Below are positions 28,116 to 37,800 of a stretch of 64,000 nucleotides of DNA, piece after piece. Every line of letters begins with the position of its first letter. The stretch's first letter is position 1. This stretch comes from Bacillota bacterium (GTDB lineage Bacteria > Bacillota > Clostridia > Christensenellales > SZUA-584). Under the pieces are notes generated by a model that saw nothing but the letters and a program-made list of their open reading frames with translations, did no database searches and was not told the origin of the DNA. The stretch is taken from assembly GCA_023461435.1 (NCBI GenBank), contig JAEYLC010000044.1:1-64000 (forward strand), read 5' to 3'. A program made the position numbers and the translations under genes.

Positions 28116-28350
28116 TTATAGTATCATCCGAACGCTGTACGCGCCCCGGTTCGAGTACATCACGAAAGACCAGCAGGGCAGGACGCAGCACTACACCGGC
28201 CTGCACTTCCCGACAGAGCCGAAAGCGCGGGACGCGGCCGAGGACATTATGACTTATTTCCCTGGACAGTTCAGCGGGTACATTGAGGAGCTTTTATGGC
28301 ACAGCGAAGAATGTTCAGCCTTGATATCGTGGACACCGACCTTTTTTTAG
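28099..28350 (+). CDS. Hypothetical early protein
   Basis: 83 residues from the ATG at 28099, overlapping the previous gene by 17 bases and the next by 55. It contains APRFEYITKDQQGRTQHYTG, a beta-rich segment. Overlap with a confidently called gene lowers certainty, but the middle part (28120-28290) has no other gene. Confidence 0.5.
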   Translation: MVKKFNYSIIRTLYAPRFEYITKDQQGRTQHYTGLHFPTEPKARDAAEDIMTYFPGQFSGYIEELLWHSEECSALISWTPTFF

Positions 28351-29084
28351 ACATGCCCGCCTCCACGCAAAACCTATACTTCCATCTTGGAATGCGAGCT
28401 GACGACGATGGTTTTGTTTCATCTCCGAAACGCATTACGTCCCTTGTGAATTGTTCGAGCGATGATCTAAAACTGCTTATTGCCAAGGGCCTTATCATCC
28501 CATTCGATAGCGGCGTGTGTGTCGTCCGGGACTGGAAAATCAATAATTACATCCAACGAGATCGTTACCATGAAACCAAGTATCTTGTTGAAAAATCTAC
28601 TCTTAAAGTCACCGATAACGGCTCATATTCAGTATTGGATACAGATTGTATACATAATGTGTCCAATTTGGATACTCAGTCTAGTCTAGTCAAGTCTAGT
28701 CTAGAGCCAGTTAAGGGTATACACAAAGAGCGTTCCCGGGATGTAGCACCCTATCCAATTGAAATAGAACTTCATGATAATAAATCACAACAGACAATCC
28801 AAGATGAACGTTTCGCTGAATTTTGGACAGCGTATCCCCGGAAAGTCGGGAAAGGCGCAGCGCTCAAGGCCTGGATGAAACTCAAACCGTCCGCAGAGTT
28901 GCTGGCCAAGATTCTGACTGCCATTGAGCAACAAAAAAAGACAGCACAATGGCAGCGCGACGATGGGCAGTATATCCCACACCCCTTGACGTGGATTAAT
29001 CAAGGCCGATGGGACGACGCGCCCATGACCGTAGGCAGGGCGCGTGAAGAATCGCCGAGGCATCGGTATACCACGGATATTTGA
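28296..29084 (+). CDS. Phage-type replisome organiser (DnaD-like replication protein)
   Basis: 262 residues. The N-terminal winged-helix domain (RRMFSLDIVDTDLFLDMP, YFHLGMRADDDGFVSSPKRI, VVRDWKINNYIQRDRYHETK) is the standard N-terminus of Firmicute phage replication proteins. A variable linker is followed by FAEFWTAYPRKVGKGAALKAW and the end pattern PHPLTWINQGRWDD. It probably binds the element origin and recruits the loader encoded next. GAGGAG precedes the ATG. Confidence 0.8.
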   Translation: MAQRRMFSLDIVDTDLFLDMPASTQNLYFHLGMRADDDGFVSSPKRITSLVNCSSDDLKLLIAKGLIIPFDSGVCVVRDWKINNYIQRDRYHETKYLVEKSTLKVTDNGSYSVLDTDCIHNVSNLDTQSSLVKSSLEPVKGIHKERSRDVAPYPIEIELHDNKSQQTIQDERFAEFWTAYPRKVGKGAALKAWMKLKPSAELLAKILTAIEQQKKTAQWQRDDGQYIPHPLTWINQGRWDDAPMTVGRAREESPRHRYTTDI

Positions 29085-29100
29085 GACGGGAGGGTTTCAA

Positions 29101-29784
29101 ATGGATATCGAGTATGAAAAGATTTTGCACTGCGAGCTGTGTAACAACACGGGGTTAAGGCTTGCCAAGGTTGACGGAAACGTTGAGTATGTGCGGTGCA
29201 GTTGTCATAACAAGAGGAAGTCGTTAATCGCGCTGCATAAATCGGGCTTGGCTGACAGCATAACAAATATGCGCTTTGACAACTTTAAGCAGGATCACGA
29301 TTATCAGCGGCAGATGTTCGATCTTTGCCAGCGGTTCATCGCGCAGGCTGACAGCCGGTTCCTATATCTCAGCGGTCAGTCCGGCTGCGGGAAAACGCAC
29401 TTGGGTACTGCGGTATGTACGCACTTCATCAACAGCGGCGCCGACACGATATATGCCACGTTCAAAACTGTAATGATTGAGTTTAAATCCAACGTGAACG
29501 ACGACTTGGCGTATAGCGAGGTGCTTCTCAGATACGGAACCGTCGAGGTGCTATACATTGACGATTTCATGAAGTTTCCACCGTCCAAAGCGGATATTGA
29601 CCATGCATTTGAATTGATCAATCTTCGGATGGTAGGAGGCAAAACGACGATCATCACGTCGGAGCGTTCTTTGGATGAAATCATACAGATAGACGAGGCT
29701 CTCGGGGGGCGTATCAAGCAGATGTGCGGTATCTTCACGGTCAATATCGTTAGAAAGGACGGGCGCAACTTCCGAACGCGCTGA
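29101..29784 (+). CDS. DnaC/IstB-like helicase loader ATPase
   Basis: 227 residues from the ATG at 29101 behind GGGAGGG. A four-cysteine N-terminus (HCELCNNTG...RCSCH) is followed by an AAA+ core: Walker A SGQSGCGKTHLG, Walker B VLYIDDFM, sensor IITSERS and the arginine-finger region GGRIKQM. It pairs with the upstream replisome organiser to load the host replicative helicase on the element. Confidence 0.9.
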   Translation: MDIEYEKILHCELCNNTGLRLAKVDGNVEYVRCSCHNKRKSLIALHKSGLADSITNMRFDNFKQDHDYQRQMFDLCQRFIAQADSRFLYLSGQSGCGKTHLGTAVCTHFINSGADTIYATFKTVMIEFKSNVNDDLAYSEVLLRYGTVEVLYIDDFMKFPPSKADIDHAFELINLRMVGGKTTIITSERSLDEIIQIDEALGGRIKQMCGIFTVNIVRKDGRNFRTR

Positions 29785-29986
29785 GTTGGAAATACGGCTC
29801 GAGCGATTTCCGGCGACTAATAGTCAACGTCGGATACCGGAAAAGAGATCAGGGAGTAAATTCTGATTTTATACGAAAGCAGGAACACATATGTCGCTTG
29901 AACCCACAGGAGCTGCTGCTGAAAAGAAAAGCAGCCCCCGAGAGAGCCACCAGCACAGGCTCATTATATCGTACTTTCGGGGGGTG

Positions 29987-30763
29987 ATGCAACTGACAAA
30001 CGAGGAATTGGTTAAACTGATCCGCGCGGGCCAGCATGATCGCATGGGCGAACTGTATGAGCAAAATAGAGGCATGATACGCCGGGAGGCCAGACGTTTC
30101 GCAAGAATCGGAGTTTCTCCTGCGGTTGACTTCGAGGATTTTATGCAGACAGGGTATTTCGCTTTAGCAGCAGCTGTGGCAACGTTTGATGAGAGCAGGG
30201 GTGCGAAGTTTCTCACTATACTGATTTGGTGCCTAAAAAGGCACATGAAGCTGTTGTGTGGGCTCTGGAAAGGGTACCACAAAGCACACAACTACGCGAT
30301 TTCTCTGGATGAGCCTTTGCCGGGGCTGGAGAGCGAAATTACGCGAGCTGAGATGCTCATCGATATGGACGCGGTTGACCCGTATGAAGCGGCAGAGCTG
30401 GATGACTTGCGGCGAATCGTTCGGACGGCTGTCGGCAGACTACCGGATATGCAACGCATGGCGATAGAGCGCTACTATTTTCACGGGCGGCCACACTACA
30501 GGGATATTTCAGAGGCAAATGTGGAGTCAGCTCGTAGAGACGCTGCCTATATAAGGCTTCGTCGAGACAGAAGGCTGAAGCAGCTTATGATGGCCAGAGA
30601 TACAATAATCTATCAACATGTAGGTCTAAAAAATTATAAGTCATCATGGGATAGTGCGGTGGAGCTGGCGGCGATAAAGAGAGAAGAGCTACTAAAAGAA
30701 ATCAAGGCATTATCGCCGGGGCACTTTTCGATCGATGCCGCAGTGGACAATCGAATAATATAA
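29987..30763 (+). CDS. Sigma-70-like factor (region 2 and HTH)
   Basis: 258 residues from the ATG at 29987, right after CGGGGGGTG; an in-frame ATG at 29891 also has a fair ribosome site and would add 32 residues. Region 2 pattern: LVKLIRAGQHDRMGELYEQNRGMI..., DFEDFMQTGYFALAAAVATFDESRGAKF. Region 4-like: VGRLPDMQRMAIERYYFHGR. It probably directs transcription of element genes, as late regulators of phages do. Confidence 0.75.
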   Translation: MQLTNEELVKLIRAGQHDRMGELYEQNRGMIRREARRFARIGVSPAVDFEDFMQTGYFALAAAVATFDESRGAKFLTILIWCLKRHMKLLCGLWKGYHKAHNYAISLDEPLPGLESEITRAEMLIDMDAVDPYEAAELDDLRRIVRTAVGRLPDMQRMAIERYYFHGRPHYRDISEANVESARRDAAYIRLRRDRRLKQLMMARDTIIYQHVGLKNYKSSWDSAVELAAIKREELLKEIKALSPGHFSIDAAVDNRII

Positions 30764-30777
30764 CAGGGGGTGCAGGA

Positions 30778-31356
30778 ATGCCAAATCATGAAGTGTCAGA
30801 CGATCTCGTGAGTTCGGTGGCCACAGCTGCCGCGACAAAGGCTCTAGAAGTTTTCAGAGAGGAACGACGGAAGGAGGCGCAGCAGCGTCGCAAACGGTGT
30901 TTGAAGGACACCCAGTATCTCTTGCGTAATTATCGCCAGATCAAGACTCAAGCAGAGGAAGTATTAGCCCTTCTGCCAGAGACCGAAAACGAAGACTTTG
31001 AATTCTTTGAGAACCTCATGCAAAGGGGAGATGTGCCAAAAGAGGACAGGCTTGGCGTTATAGCGTCCATCCGGGCGAACGCCAAGTCTACGGTCATACT
31101 GATGAAGTACGTCGATAGGGCGATCCAAGCATACCAGAAGATAAGCTTAAGTTCAAAGAAGCCTGAAGATGCGCGCCGGTATCGGGTGCTGGAAGCAATG
31201 TGTCTGATTGAAGAGCCGCTATTGGTGATAGACGTCGCCGATGTAGAGAACATCGATAAGGGAACGGTATTTAGGGACTTCAGAACAGCGTGTGAGAATA
31301 TATCTGAGATGCTGTTCGGGATCCGGTGGACAGATCGCGACAAAGGCCGCGTTTGA
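30778..31356 (+). CDS. ArpU/RinA-like phage transcriptional regulator candidate
   Basis: 192 residues, highly basic and helical near the N-terminus. The end (EEPLLVIDVADVENIDKGTVFRDFRTACENISEMLFGI) has a sigma-region-4-like helix-turn-helix similar in layout to ArpU-type late activators. It lies 14 bases behind the sigma-like gene. The functional call rests on position and fold pattern only. Confidence 0.5.
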   Translation: MPNHEVSDDLVSSVATAAATKALEVFREERRKEAQQRRKRCLKDTQYLLRNYRQIKTQAEEVLALLPETENEDFEFFENLMQRGDVPKEDRLGVIASIRANAKSTVILMKYVDRAIQAYQKISLSSKKPEDARRYRVLEAMCLIEEPLLVIDVADVENIDKGTVFRDFRTACENISEMLFGIRWTDRDKGRV

Positions 31357-31427
31357 AAGCGGCGGAAAAGAACAGGCACGGTACGCCTGAAGAGTATTTT
31401 AAAAACTATTTTCACGGAGGAAGGGTA

Positions 31428-31694
31428 ATGACATTCACGGTATTGAGTCCTGAGGAACAGGAACGGAAACGGCTTCAGGAGATTGACGAAATCGCGCCGA
31501 TAATCAAACACAAAGAGCTGATCAACGAGGCCAAGAACGGAGACGCCCGGCGTGGAATTATTCCGTACTCGGCTGCGGAGCTTGCATTCAAGGATGCGCA
31601 GGCACGGGCTGAAGACCTGCCATATGCGAATGTCGATGCAGCTGTGAGAACGGTCAAGAGCGGGCGGGGAGGTAATGCCTTCCCTGTCGCTTAG
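31428..31694 (+). CDS. Hypothetical element protein, paralogue of 32599-33243
   Basis: 88 residues behind GGAGGAAGG. It consists almost entirely of a module (LSPEEQERKRLQEIDEIAP..., PYSAAELAFKDAQARAEDL) that recurs with roughly 60% visible identity in the protein at 32599-33243. No known family recognised. Acidic and helical. Confidence 0.6.
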   Translation: MTFTVLSPEEQERKRLQEIDEIAPIIKHKELINEAKNGDARRGIIPYSAAELAFKDAQARAEDLPYANVDAAVRTVKSGRGGNAFPVA

Positions 31695-31873
31695 AGTGTA
31701 TATGGTAAGGGCTTCATAAGCCGAACAACTTCCACTGCCTTAAAATGCTGTTTAAACTCGGCAGAGAGGTAAAAAGAGCAATGGGTAACGGGAAGTCCAA
31801 CGGGCTTCACATTGCAGCCGATTATAATCAAAGAGGATGGCCCCAAAAAATAAACAAACTGGAGGAAAAAATC

Positions 31874-32587
31874 ATGATGATTGATGAAACATTGAAGAAG
31901 TTCAAATCTGAGGGGAACCCGCAGGTCGTTCTGGATGCACTGGAGCAACTGAAGCAGGAAAGCGAGGATGCCTGGCGCGTTGCGAGTGACGCCCATAAGG
32001 CATATTTTGCAGACGCGGATGAGAAGAAGGAAAAGGTTGACGCACGGATTGCCGATCTGACAAAACAGCGCGACCAGCTTCAGGCGAAAATCGAGACATT
32101 TAAGCAACCGCTCGTTAAAGCAACGGCATCAGGCGACTCGAAGAAGCTGGCCGAAATCAAGAACAGCATGAAAGACATCGAGGCTGAGAGGTCTCAGGTC
32201 TCGGAGGAGATCGGGCTATTGCAATCAGCCCACATCAGCGGCGAACCCGAGCTTTACGAGACCGCATTGAAAAAGGCTGAGGAATTTTGTTCAAAACGAG
32301 AATCATACTGGGCAGCCAAAGACAAGGTTCATTCATTTGCTTTAGAGATGATCAATGTTTATGAGAATATCTCTAAAAACGTCCAGAGATTAAGTTACAA
32401 CGGCCGTCATTCCGGCGGCGGATATGACATCCCTGTGGATGAACTCAAAAGGCATTTTCATTATGAGGAGTACGCAAAGGCTGAAGAGCTGGCTGCCAAA
32501 GAGAAGGCTGACCGTGAAGCGGAAGCTGAAAAAAGTCAGCATACTCAAATCTGTGATGGCGAGAGGCGCATCGTGCAAATCATTTGA
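31874..32587 (+). CDS. Coiled-coil hypothetical protein
   Basis: 237 residues from the ATG at 31874 (GGAGG with 8-base spacing); an in-frame ATG at 31781 would add 31 residues. Long charged helices (about 1-175), such as ADLTKQRDQLQAKIETFKQP and SMKDIEAERSQVSEEIGLL, predict coiled coils. A glycine-rich break (YNGRHSGGGYDIP) precedes the C-terminus. Scaffold-like composition, but no family can be assigned. Confidence 0.6.
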   Translation: MMIDETLKKFKSEGNPQVVLDALEQLKQESEDAWRVASDAHKAYFADADEKKEKVDARIADLTKQRDQLQAKIETFKQPLVKATASGDSKKLAEIKNSMKDIEAERSQVSEEIGLLQSAHISGEPELYETALKKAEEFCSKRESYWAAKDKVHSFALEMINVYENISKNVQRLSYNGRHSGGGYDIPVDELKRHFHYEEYAKAEELAAKEKADREAEAEKSQHTQICDGERRIVQII

Positions 32588-32598
32588 GGGTGAGGTTT

Positions 32599-33243
32599 AT
32601 GAACGTGAATAGTGGTTTTAAATCGCAAACTGCGAGAATGGCAATGCCTAAATTGATGATAAAACCGGGGGCCACGATAGCAGCAAGGATGCATCAGGGG
32701 ATGTCGTTTCTTATGAACCCCAACGCCATTGCCGCTCAAAGAAGGCAGGGTAGCGAAGCGCACGTGGCCGCCAGTACCGGACACCTGGCAGAACCCAAGG
32801 CAAGCGCTGCCGCTCCATCAATAAAGACACCAGCAGTAGCGCCTCAGGCGTTGAGTCCTGAAGAACAGGAACGACAACGCCTGCAGGAGATCAGTGAGAT
32901 TGCACCGGTGATCAAAGATGATGAACTGGTCAGTGAAGCCAAGTATGGTGATGCGCAGCGCAGCATATCTCCGTATTCTGCGCAGGAGCTGGCATTCAAG
33001 GCGGCACAGAAGCGGGTTGAGAACTTAGCCTATGAGGACATTGATGCTGCGATACGTGCGGCAAAAGGATGTGCCCATGATTCTGAAGCTAAAATGGCAG
33101 CTGGTCGCCGCATTGTTCGTACTGTGCTTGAAGCTGATGTGGATGCCGGCGTGCAGGCGGTGAAGGGGATCGCGAGCAATCAACGGGCGCGTGTCGAAGA
33201 GGGCCGACGCATTGCCTTTGCATATGCAAATAGTGAACACTGA
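32599..33243 (+). CDS. Hypothetical element protein carrying the duplicated LSPEEQER module
   Basis: 214 residues from the ATG at 32599 behind GAGGGTGAGG. Basic N-terminus, a Pro/Ala linker, then the LSPEEQERQRLQEISEIAP module shared with 31428-31694. Two further degenerate repeats follow: AKMAAGRRIVRTVLEADVDA and ARVEEGRRIAFAYA. Unknown function. Confidence 0.6.
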   Translation: MNVNSGFKSQTARMAMPKLMIKPGATIAARMHQGMSFLMNPNAIAAQRRQGSEAHVAASTGHLAEPKASAAAPSIKTPAVAPQALSPEEQERQRLQEISEIAPVIKDDELVSEAKYGDAQRSISPYSAQELAFKAAQKRVENLAYEDIDAAIRAAKGCAHDSEAKMAAGRRIVRTVLEADVDAGVQAVKGIASNQRARVEEGRRIAFAYANSEH

Positions 33244-33584
33244 GCACGGCGAGGCAACGGAAGAAACGAAGCGGCCAATCAACATTCCTGCGATAGCAAG
33301 CATGATGGCGCACTCTTCAAAGAATCCAGCCACTCGAAGGCTCACGAATAAGCTGGGGCCCTTGAGTTTTGCAGCGCATGTATTCGCAAACAGAATTGGC
33401 GACCGGGGATATACCTCACCGCCTATACTGTCATCGCATAAAGGTATGGATGCACCGAAACAGAATCAAGGTACTGGGAACGGGGGGCACCATCTCATGC
33501 GGGCTCGCTGACCCCAATTTTCGCGTATACAGCAGAATTTTTTTTTGGGAAGGTTTAATTGGAAAAATGGGGAGGAGGATACCG
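33244..33584. other. Intergenic region upstream of terS with a repeated packaging-like sequence
   Basis: An ORF from 33224 to 33511 crosses it but lacks a ribosome site, and I do not call it. The main content is the repeat copy at 33463-33546, which ends in a run of T residues about 40 bases before terS. Confidence 0.5.
33463..33546. repeat. Long direct repeat, copy 1 (before terS)
   Basis: GAATCAAGGTACTGGGA, a 15-base variable spacer, then about 50 bases nearly identical to 39321-39371 (TCATGCGGGCTCGCTGACCC..., ending CAGCAGAA and a T run). The position immediately upstream of terS is where cos or pac sites usually lie. Confidence 0.75.
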
Positions 33585-34181
33585 ATGGCAGCACAGAAAA
33601 ACAACGCCGTAGTGGAAGATGGTGCGGTCTATATACTCCGTGTCGGTACATCCATATTTATAAAGATGTCCGACCTCTGCGCCATAACGGGAAAAAGCAA
33701 CCAATGGCTTGGACAGCTCGTAAGTCAGGGGACACTCAGTAGGCGCTCCACGCCACACGGTGCGTTGTTCGATGCGATGGCCACCATTCGTGCTTACTGT
33801 GACATGCTCGAAGCTCGTGCGGAGAAATCTGTGAAATCGGATGATGAAATTAAGCAGGAGACCAATCTAAGAGCCGCCGACAAAACATACAAAGTAGCGA
33901 AGGCTACGATTGCAAAACTGGAAGCCCGAGAGCTACGAAATAAAATGCACCGTGCCGAGGACGTAAAGGCCATTACCGAGGATTTGCACTATACCATCAA
34001 AGAAGCGTTGTTGGCGCTGCCCGGCAGACTGGCGGCAGATACAGCCGGCACCAAGACAGCGGCTGAAGCAGCCGAGATTATCCGCAAAGAGGTTTATAGG
34101 ACTATGGAAGAGATTTCACGCTACCACTATGATTCTGAGAAATACGAGAAGCGCATCAGAGAAGGTTTAATTGAGTCATAA
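33585..34181 (+). CDS. Phage terminase small subunit (Nu1-like)
   Basis: 198 residues behind GGGGAGGAGGA. The N-terminal winged helix-turn-helix (FIKMSDLCAITGKSNQWLGQL) resembles Nu1-type DNA-recognition domains. A long helix (DKTYKVAKATIAKLEAREL) and a C-terminal oligomerisation region follow. TerS recognises the packaging site; no large subunit follows, so DNA packaging would need a helper or the gene is a relic. Confidence 0.72.
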   Translation: MAAQKNNAVVEDGAVYILRVGTSIFIKMSDLCAITGKSNQWLGQLVSQGTLSRRSTPHGALFDAMATIRAYCDMLEARAEKSVKSDDEIKQETNLRAADKTYKVAKATIAKLEARELRNKMHRAEDVKAITEDLHYTIKEALLALPGRLAADTAGTKTAAEAAEIIRKEVYRTMEEISRYHYDSEKYEKRIREGLIES

Positions 34182-34240
34182 AGCCTTGCATATGCAGGGT
34201 CAAATAATAACGCCATAACCGGCGAGAAAGGGAGTAAATC

Positions 34241-34615
34241 ATGGACAAAACTGAAAACAACCCCATCATGAACCCGGAGGAATTCTCTGCCGCCTCTTCC
34301 GCTGCGGAGTTGGCCGGAAATTCTTACACCTTGGTGTTCCGCAAGCCGTTCGAGCATGACGGAAAAACCTTTACGGAACTGACTTTTGATTGGGACGGGC
34401 TCTCCGGCCGCGACGCTCTCTCCATCGAGAACGAGATGCAGCGCCTCGGTAAAGCGCTGGTCGTACCGGCGCTCTCTGGTGAGTACCTGATACGCATGGC
34501 AGCTAAGGCGTGCAAAGAGACGATCGGCGCCGATGCCTTCGAGCGTATGCCGATTGTTGAGCATAACATGGTCAGGAATGCTGCACGCTCTTTTTTACTC
34601 AAAACGGAATTGTAA
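34241..34615 (+). CDS. Phage tail assembly chaperone (upstream frame)
   Basis: 124 residues behind AAAGGGAG. The pattern YTLVFRKPFEHDGKTFTELTFDWDGLSG and the C-terminal AAKACKETIGADAFERMP are typical of tail assembly chaperones that precede tape-measure genes. Its 3' end holds a U UUU UUA slippery heptamer in the zero frame, and an open -1 frame continues to 34803, as in lambda G/GT pairs. The TMP gene is directly downstream. Confidence 0.78.
   Translation: MDKTENNPIMNPEEFSAASSAAELAGNSYTLVFRKPFEHDGKTFTELTFDWDGLSGRDALSIENEMQRLGKALVVPALSGEYLIRMAAKACKETIGADAFERMPIVEHNMVRNAARSFLLKTEL
34591..34597 (+). promoter_or_regulatory. -1 ribosomal frameshift slippery site
   Basis: T TTT TTA in the zero frame (codons TCT TTT TTA), six codons before the stop of the tail chaperone gene. 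It is among the most efficient -1 slippery heptamers known. Confidence 0.7.
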
Positions 34616-34803
34616 CGGGCAACGGCGGGAAATGGCTTCGGGAGCAGTGCCTGGTGATGGCTCAGACAAACTATACGCCGGTCGGGTACTGGCTATCAAT
34701 ACCGCTTAGAGAGCTGCCCGACTGGATCGTTTCCAGCAACGGCATCGTGAAAGTCCGTAACGAAAAAATCCGGAATGAGCATGGGAAGAAAAGGCGGCGG
34801 TAA
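34598..34803 (+). CDS. -1 frame extension of the tail assembly chaperone (GT-like)
   Basis: After a slip at 34597 the -1 frame stays open for 68 codons to TAA at 34801-34803. It encodes WLREQCLVMAQTNYTPVGYW and LSIPLRELPDWI, with a basic end. The length and position match the second half of frameshifted tail chaperones. An internal ATG at 34657 could also start a separate 48-codon product, though without a good ribosome site. Confidence 0.65.
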
Positions 34804-34847
34804 GAGAAATCGGCCTCATCGAGAGGTGACAGAGAGGATTATGTTTT

Positions 34848-37800
34848 ATGGCAAGCAGAAAAGAATATGAGCTAATGTTTCGATTGGCCGCGTCTTCCAG
34901 CTCCGGATTCAATTCGACATTCGGCAGCGCGAAGAGTACCATCCTCCAGCTGCAGAATCAAATCAACGCGCTGAACAAGACGCAGGGCGACATCGCCGCT
35001 TACCAGCGGCAGCAGGCCGCCATTGAGAACACGCGCAAGAAGATGGATCTGTATCAGCAGCAGCTGGCCAACGTCCAAAAGGAAATGGCCGGGTCGCAGG
35101 AGTTCTCCTCTGCACTGGCCAATAAGGAGGTCGATCTTCAGGCCAAGATCGACAAAACCGGCAGCACGCTTTCAGGGCAAACGGACAAGCTGAACCAGAT
35201 GACTACGGCGCTGTCGAAGGCTGGCGTGGACACCAATAACCTTTCAGGGGCCAATGAGCGGTTAACGGCCAAAATCAACGGCGTTAAAAATGCGCAGGAA
35301 GAGGCGGCGGATGAAGCCATGAAACATGGTTCCGCCGTCTCTCAATCCTTCAGTGCGATGGAGCAGGCTATTGCATCAGCTGGCGTAGTTAAAATGCTTC
35401 AGGAAATTTATCAGTGGTATGCGGCGTGCGCAGATGCATCAATGCAGTTTGAATCTGCGATGACGGGCGTCGCCAAGACCACGGATTTGACGGACGAAGA
35501 ATTCGCGGCCATGTCGCAAAGTATGAAGGACATGTCCACGGAGATACCCGCCACAACAACCGAGCTTGGAGCCATTGCTGAGACGGCCGGCCAGCTCGGT
35601 ATCGCCAAAAACTCGCTCATTGATTTTACGGAAATTATGGCCGAGCTCGGCACGGCCACGAATATGACATCGGATGAAGCGGCGACCATGTTGGCGCAAT
35701 TTGCATCCATCACCGGCATGGACCCGTCGCTTTATTCGAACCTCGGGTCGACAATTGTTGCCCTTGGTAACAACTATGCGACGACCGAGAAAAACGTCGC
35801 GGACATGAGCCAGCGGATCGCGGCGGCTGGTTCTATCGCTGGTATGTCTGAGGCTGAAATATTGGCTGTTTCCGCTGCCGTGGCATCTCTCGGTATCAAC
35901 ACGGAGGCTGGTGGCACAGCGTTAATGTCACTTATATCCGATATAAACTCCGCCGTATCATCCGGTGAAGGATTAACGACGTGGGCAAGCGCTGCAGGAA
36001 TGACAGCTAATGATTTTGCGGACGCATGGGGTGATAATGCTGCCAGTGCGCTCAATATGTTCATCGAAGGGTTGCACGATACGTACGCGGCGGGTGGCGA
36101 TGTGTATGGTGTACTCAATGACCTGGGGATTACCGAAAAGCGTATGGTAACAACGATCACATCGCTTGCAAAATCCGGTGATCGGTTGAGTGATACACTC
36201 CAGACCGCAAATACTGCGTGGGCCGATAACACCGCCCTCTCTGCTGAAGCGGAAAAGCGATATGCAACCACGCAAAGCAAGCTCATTTTACTACAGAACG
36301 CCTACAACAATCTCAAGATTGCAGTTGGTGATGGACTAAATCCCACGCTAAGCGAACTATACACAGTTGGGGCCGACGTGCTTAATTGGGCCGCTGAATT
36401 CGCTCAGCAGAACCCCGAGTTAGTCAAGGGTATTTCGGTATTTATCGGTGTGCTCGGAACCGCAACCGGCGCTCTCGCAGCCTATACCTTGGCGGCAAAG
36501 ATAGCAAACGCCATGAACGCAGCTCTCGGGATGTCTCTTGGTCCTATAATGGCAGCGGTTGTCGCATATTCAGCCATTGCGGGCATATTTGTTGCTCTCT
36601 CCGACGCTATGAATCAGCAACTTGATGAATCGTGGGATTTGACGGTAGCATCCCGGGCTCAATACAAAGAGATTCAGCAGCTTAACGAAGAATATGAAAC
36701 CCTTGTAGAGGCAAATCAAGAAGCATCTGCTGAAGCTGTGCTCCTTAAAGACAAAATTGAAGAGTTGACCGATGAGTATGAAAAAAGCAAACAAACAATG
36801 GAGGAATACAACGCTGCGCATCAGGAACTCATGGACAACTACGAAGAAATGTCTTCCTCGCACGAAGAAGCATATAAAACTATTGATATCGAGGAGCGCA
36901 GCGTGTTGGCGCTCACTGCAAGGCTCAAAGAACTCACAGTCACCACTGCTAGCGCAAAAGAGAATCAACAGGAAATACTGGCTATAATCAATGCTTTAAA
37001 TGATGCCGTTCCTGATTTGGCTCTATCGTACGATGATGTCGTAAAAAACGCCGGTGGAGTTGTCGATGCTCTTGTTTCGGCGGCAGAATCACTGGCTGCA
37101 AAAAAACTTCTTGAAGAGCAGGTTAATGATTATGCGGATCGCTATGCAAATCGGGCAGGTTTATTGGCTGAAAAAGAGGATGCTGAGTTTCAAGCTCAAC
37201 TTGCACAGGATGAATATGACACCGCGAAAAGGCTCTACAATGAAGCACTCGGTTATTATGAGCAATCGGATCCATTATCTTCGATGTTCGGCACAAAAGA
37301 AGAAGGTGCTGCCATGGATGCTGCAAAAGAGAGTCTGGATTTTTGGAATGCAAAAGTAGACGAAACTACCGATGCGTATGAAGAAAATGAAGACAAGCTT
37401 GCCGGGCTCCGAGTGGAATGGCAAGCCTTTCAGGAGCAACAGGAAGCGGCGGCGGAGAGCGGCGGAAACTTCAATGATGTTGTCAGTGAAACAAACAAGA
37501 GAATCGGCGAGTTGGTAACCGCGTATCAGGAGGCCTATACTGCCGCGTTTAACAGCATATCTGGGCAATATTCTCTTTGGGATGAGGCGGCAGATGTCGT
37601 TGTGACAAAAACGAGCGATATAAATTCTGCTATGGAAGGCCAAATCTCATACTGGCAGGATTACAATACCGATCTAGCGTCTCTTTCGGCCCGTACGAGC
37701 GAAATTCAAGGGCTTTCTGATGTTATTGCGAGCTTCGCAGACGGCAGTGAAGAAAGCGTAAACGCCATAGCCGGTATGGCCACCGCCAGCGACGATGAAC

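Noticed and set aside
33224..33511. ORF of about 95 codons between the LSPEEQER protein and terS
   Set aside because: No ribosome site, overlaps the preceding gene and runs into the non-coding repeat; the sequence does not resemble a known protein.
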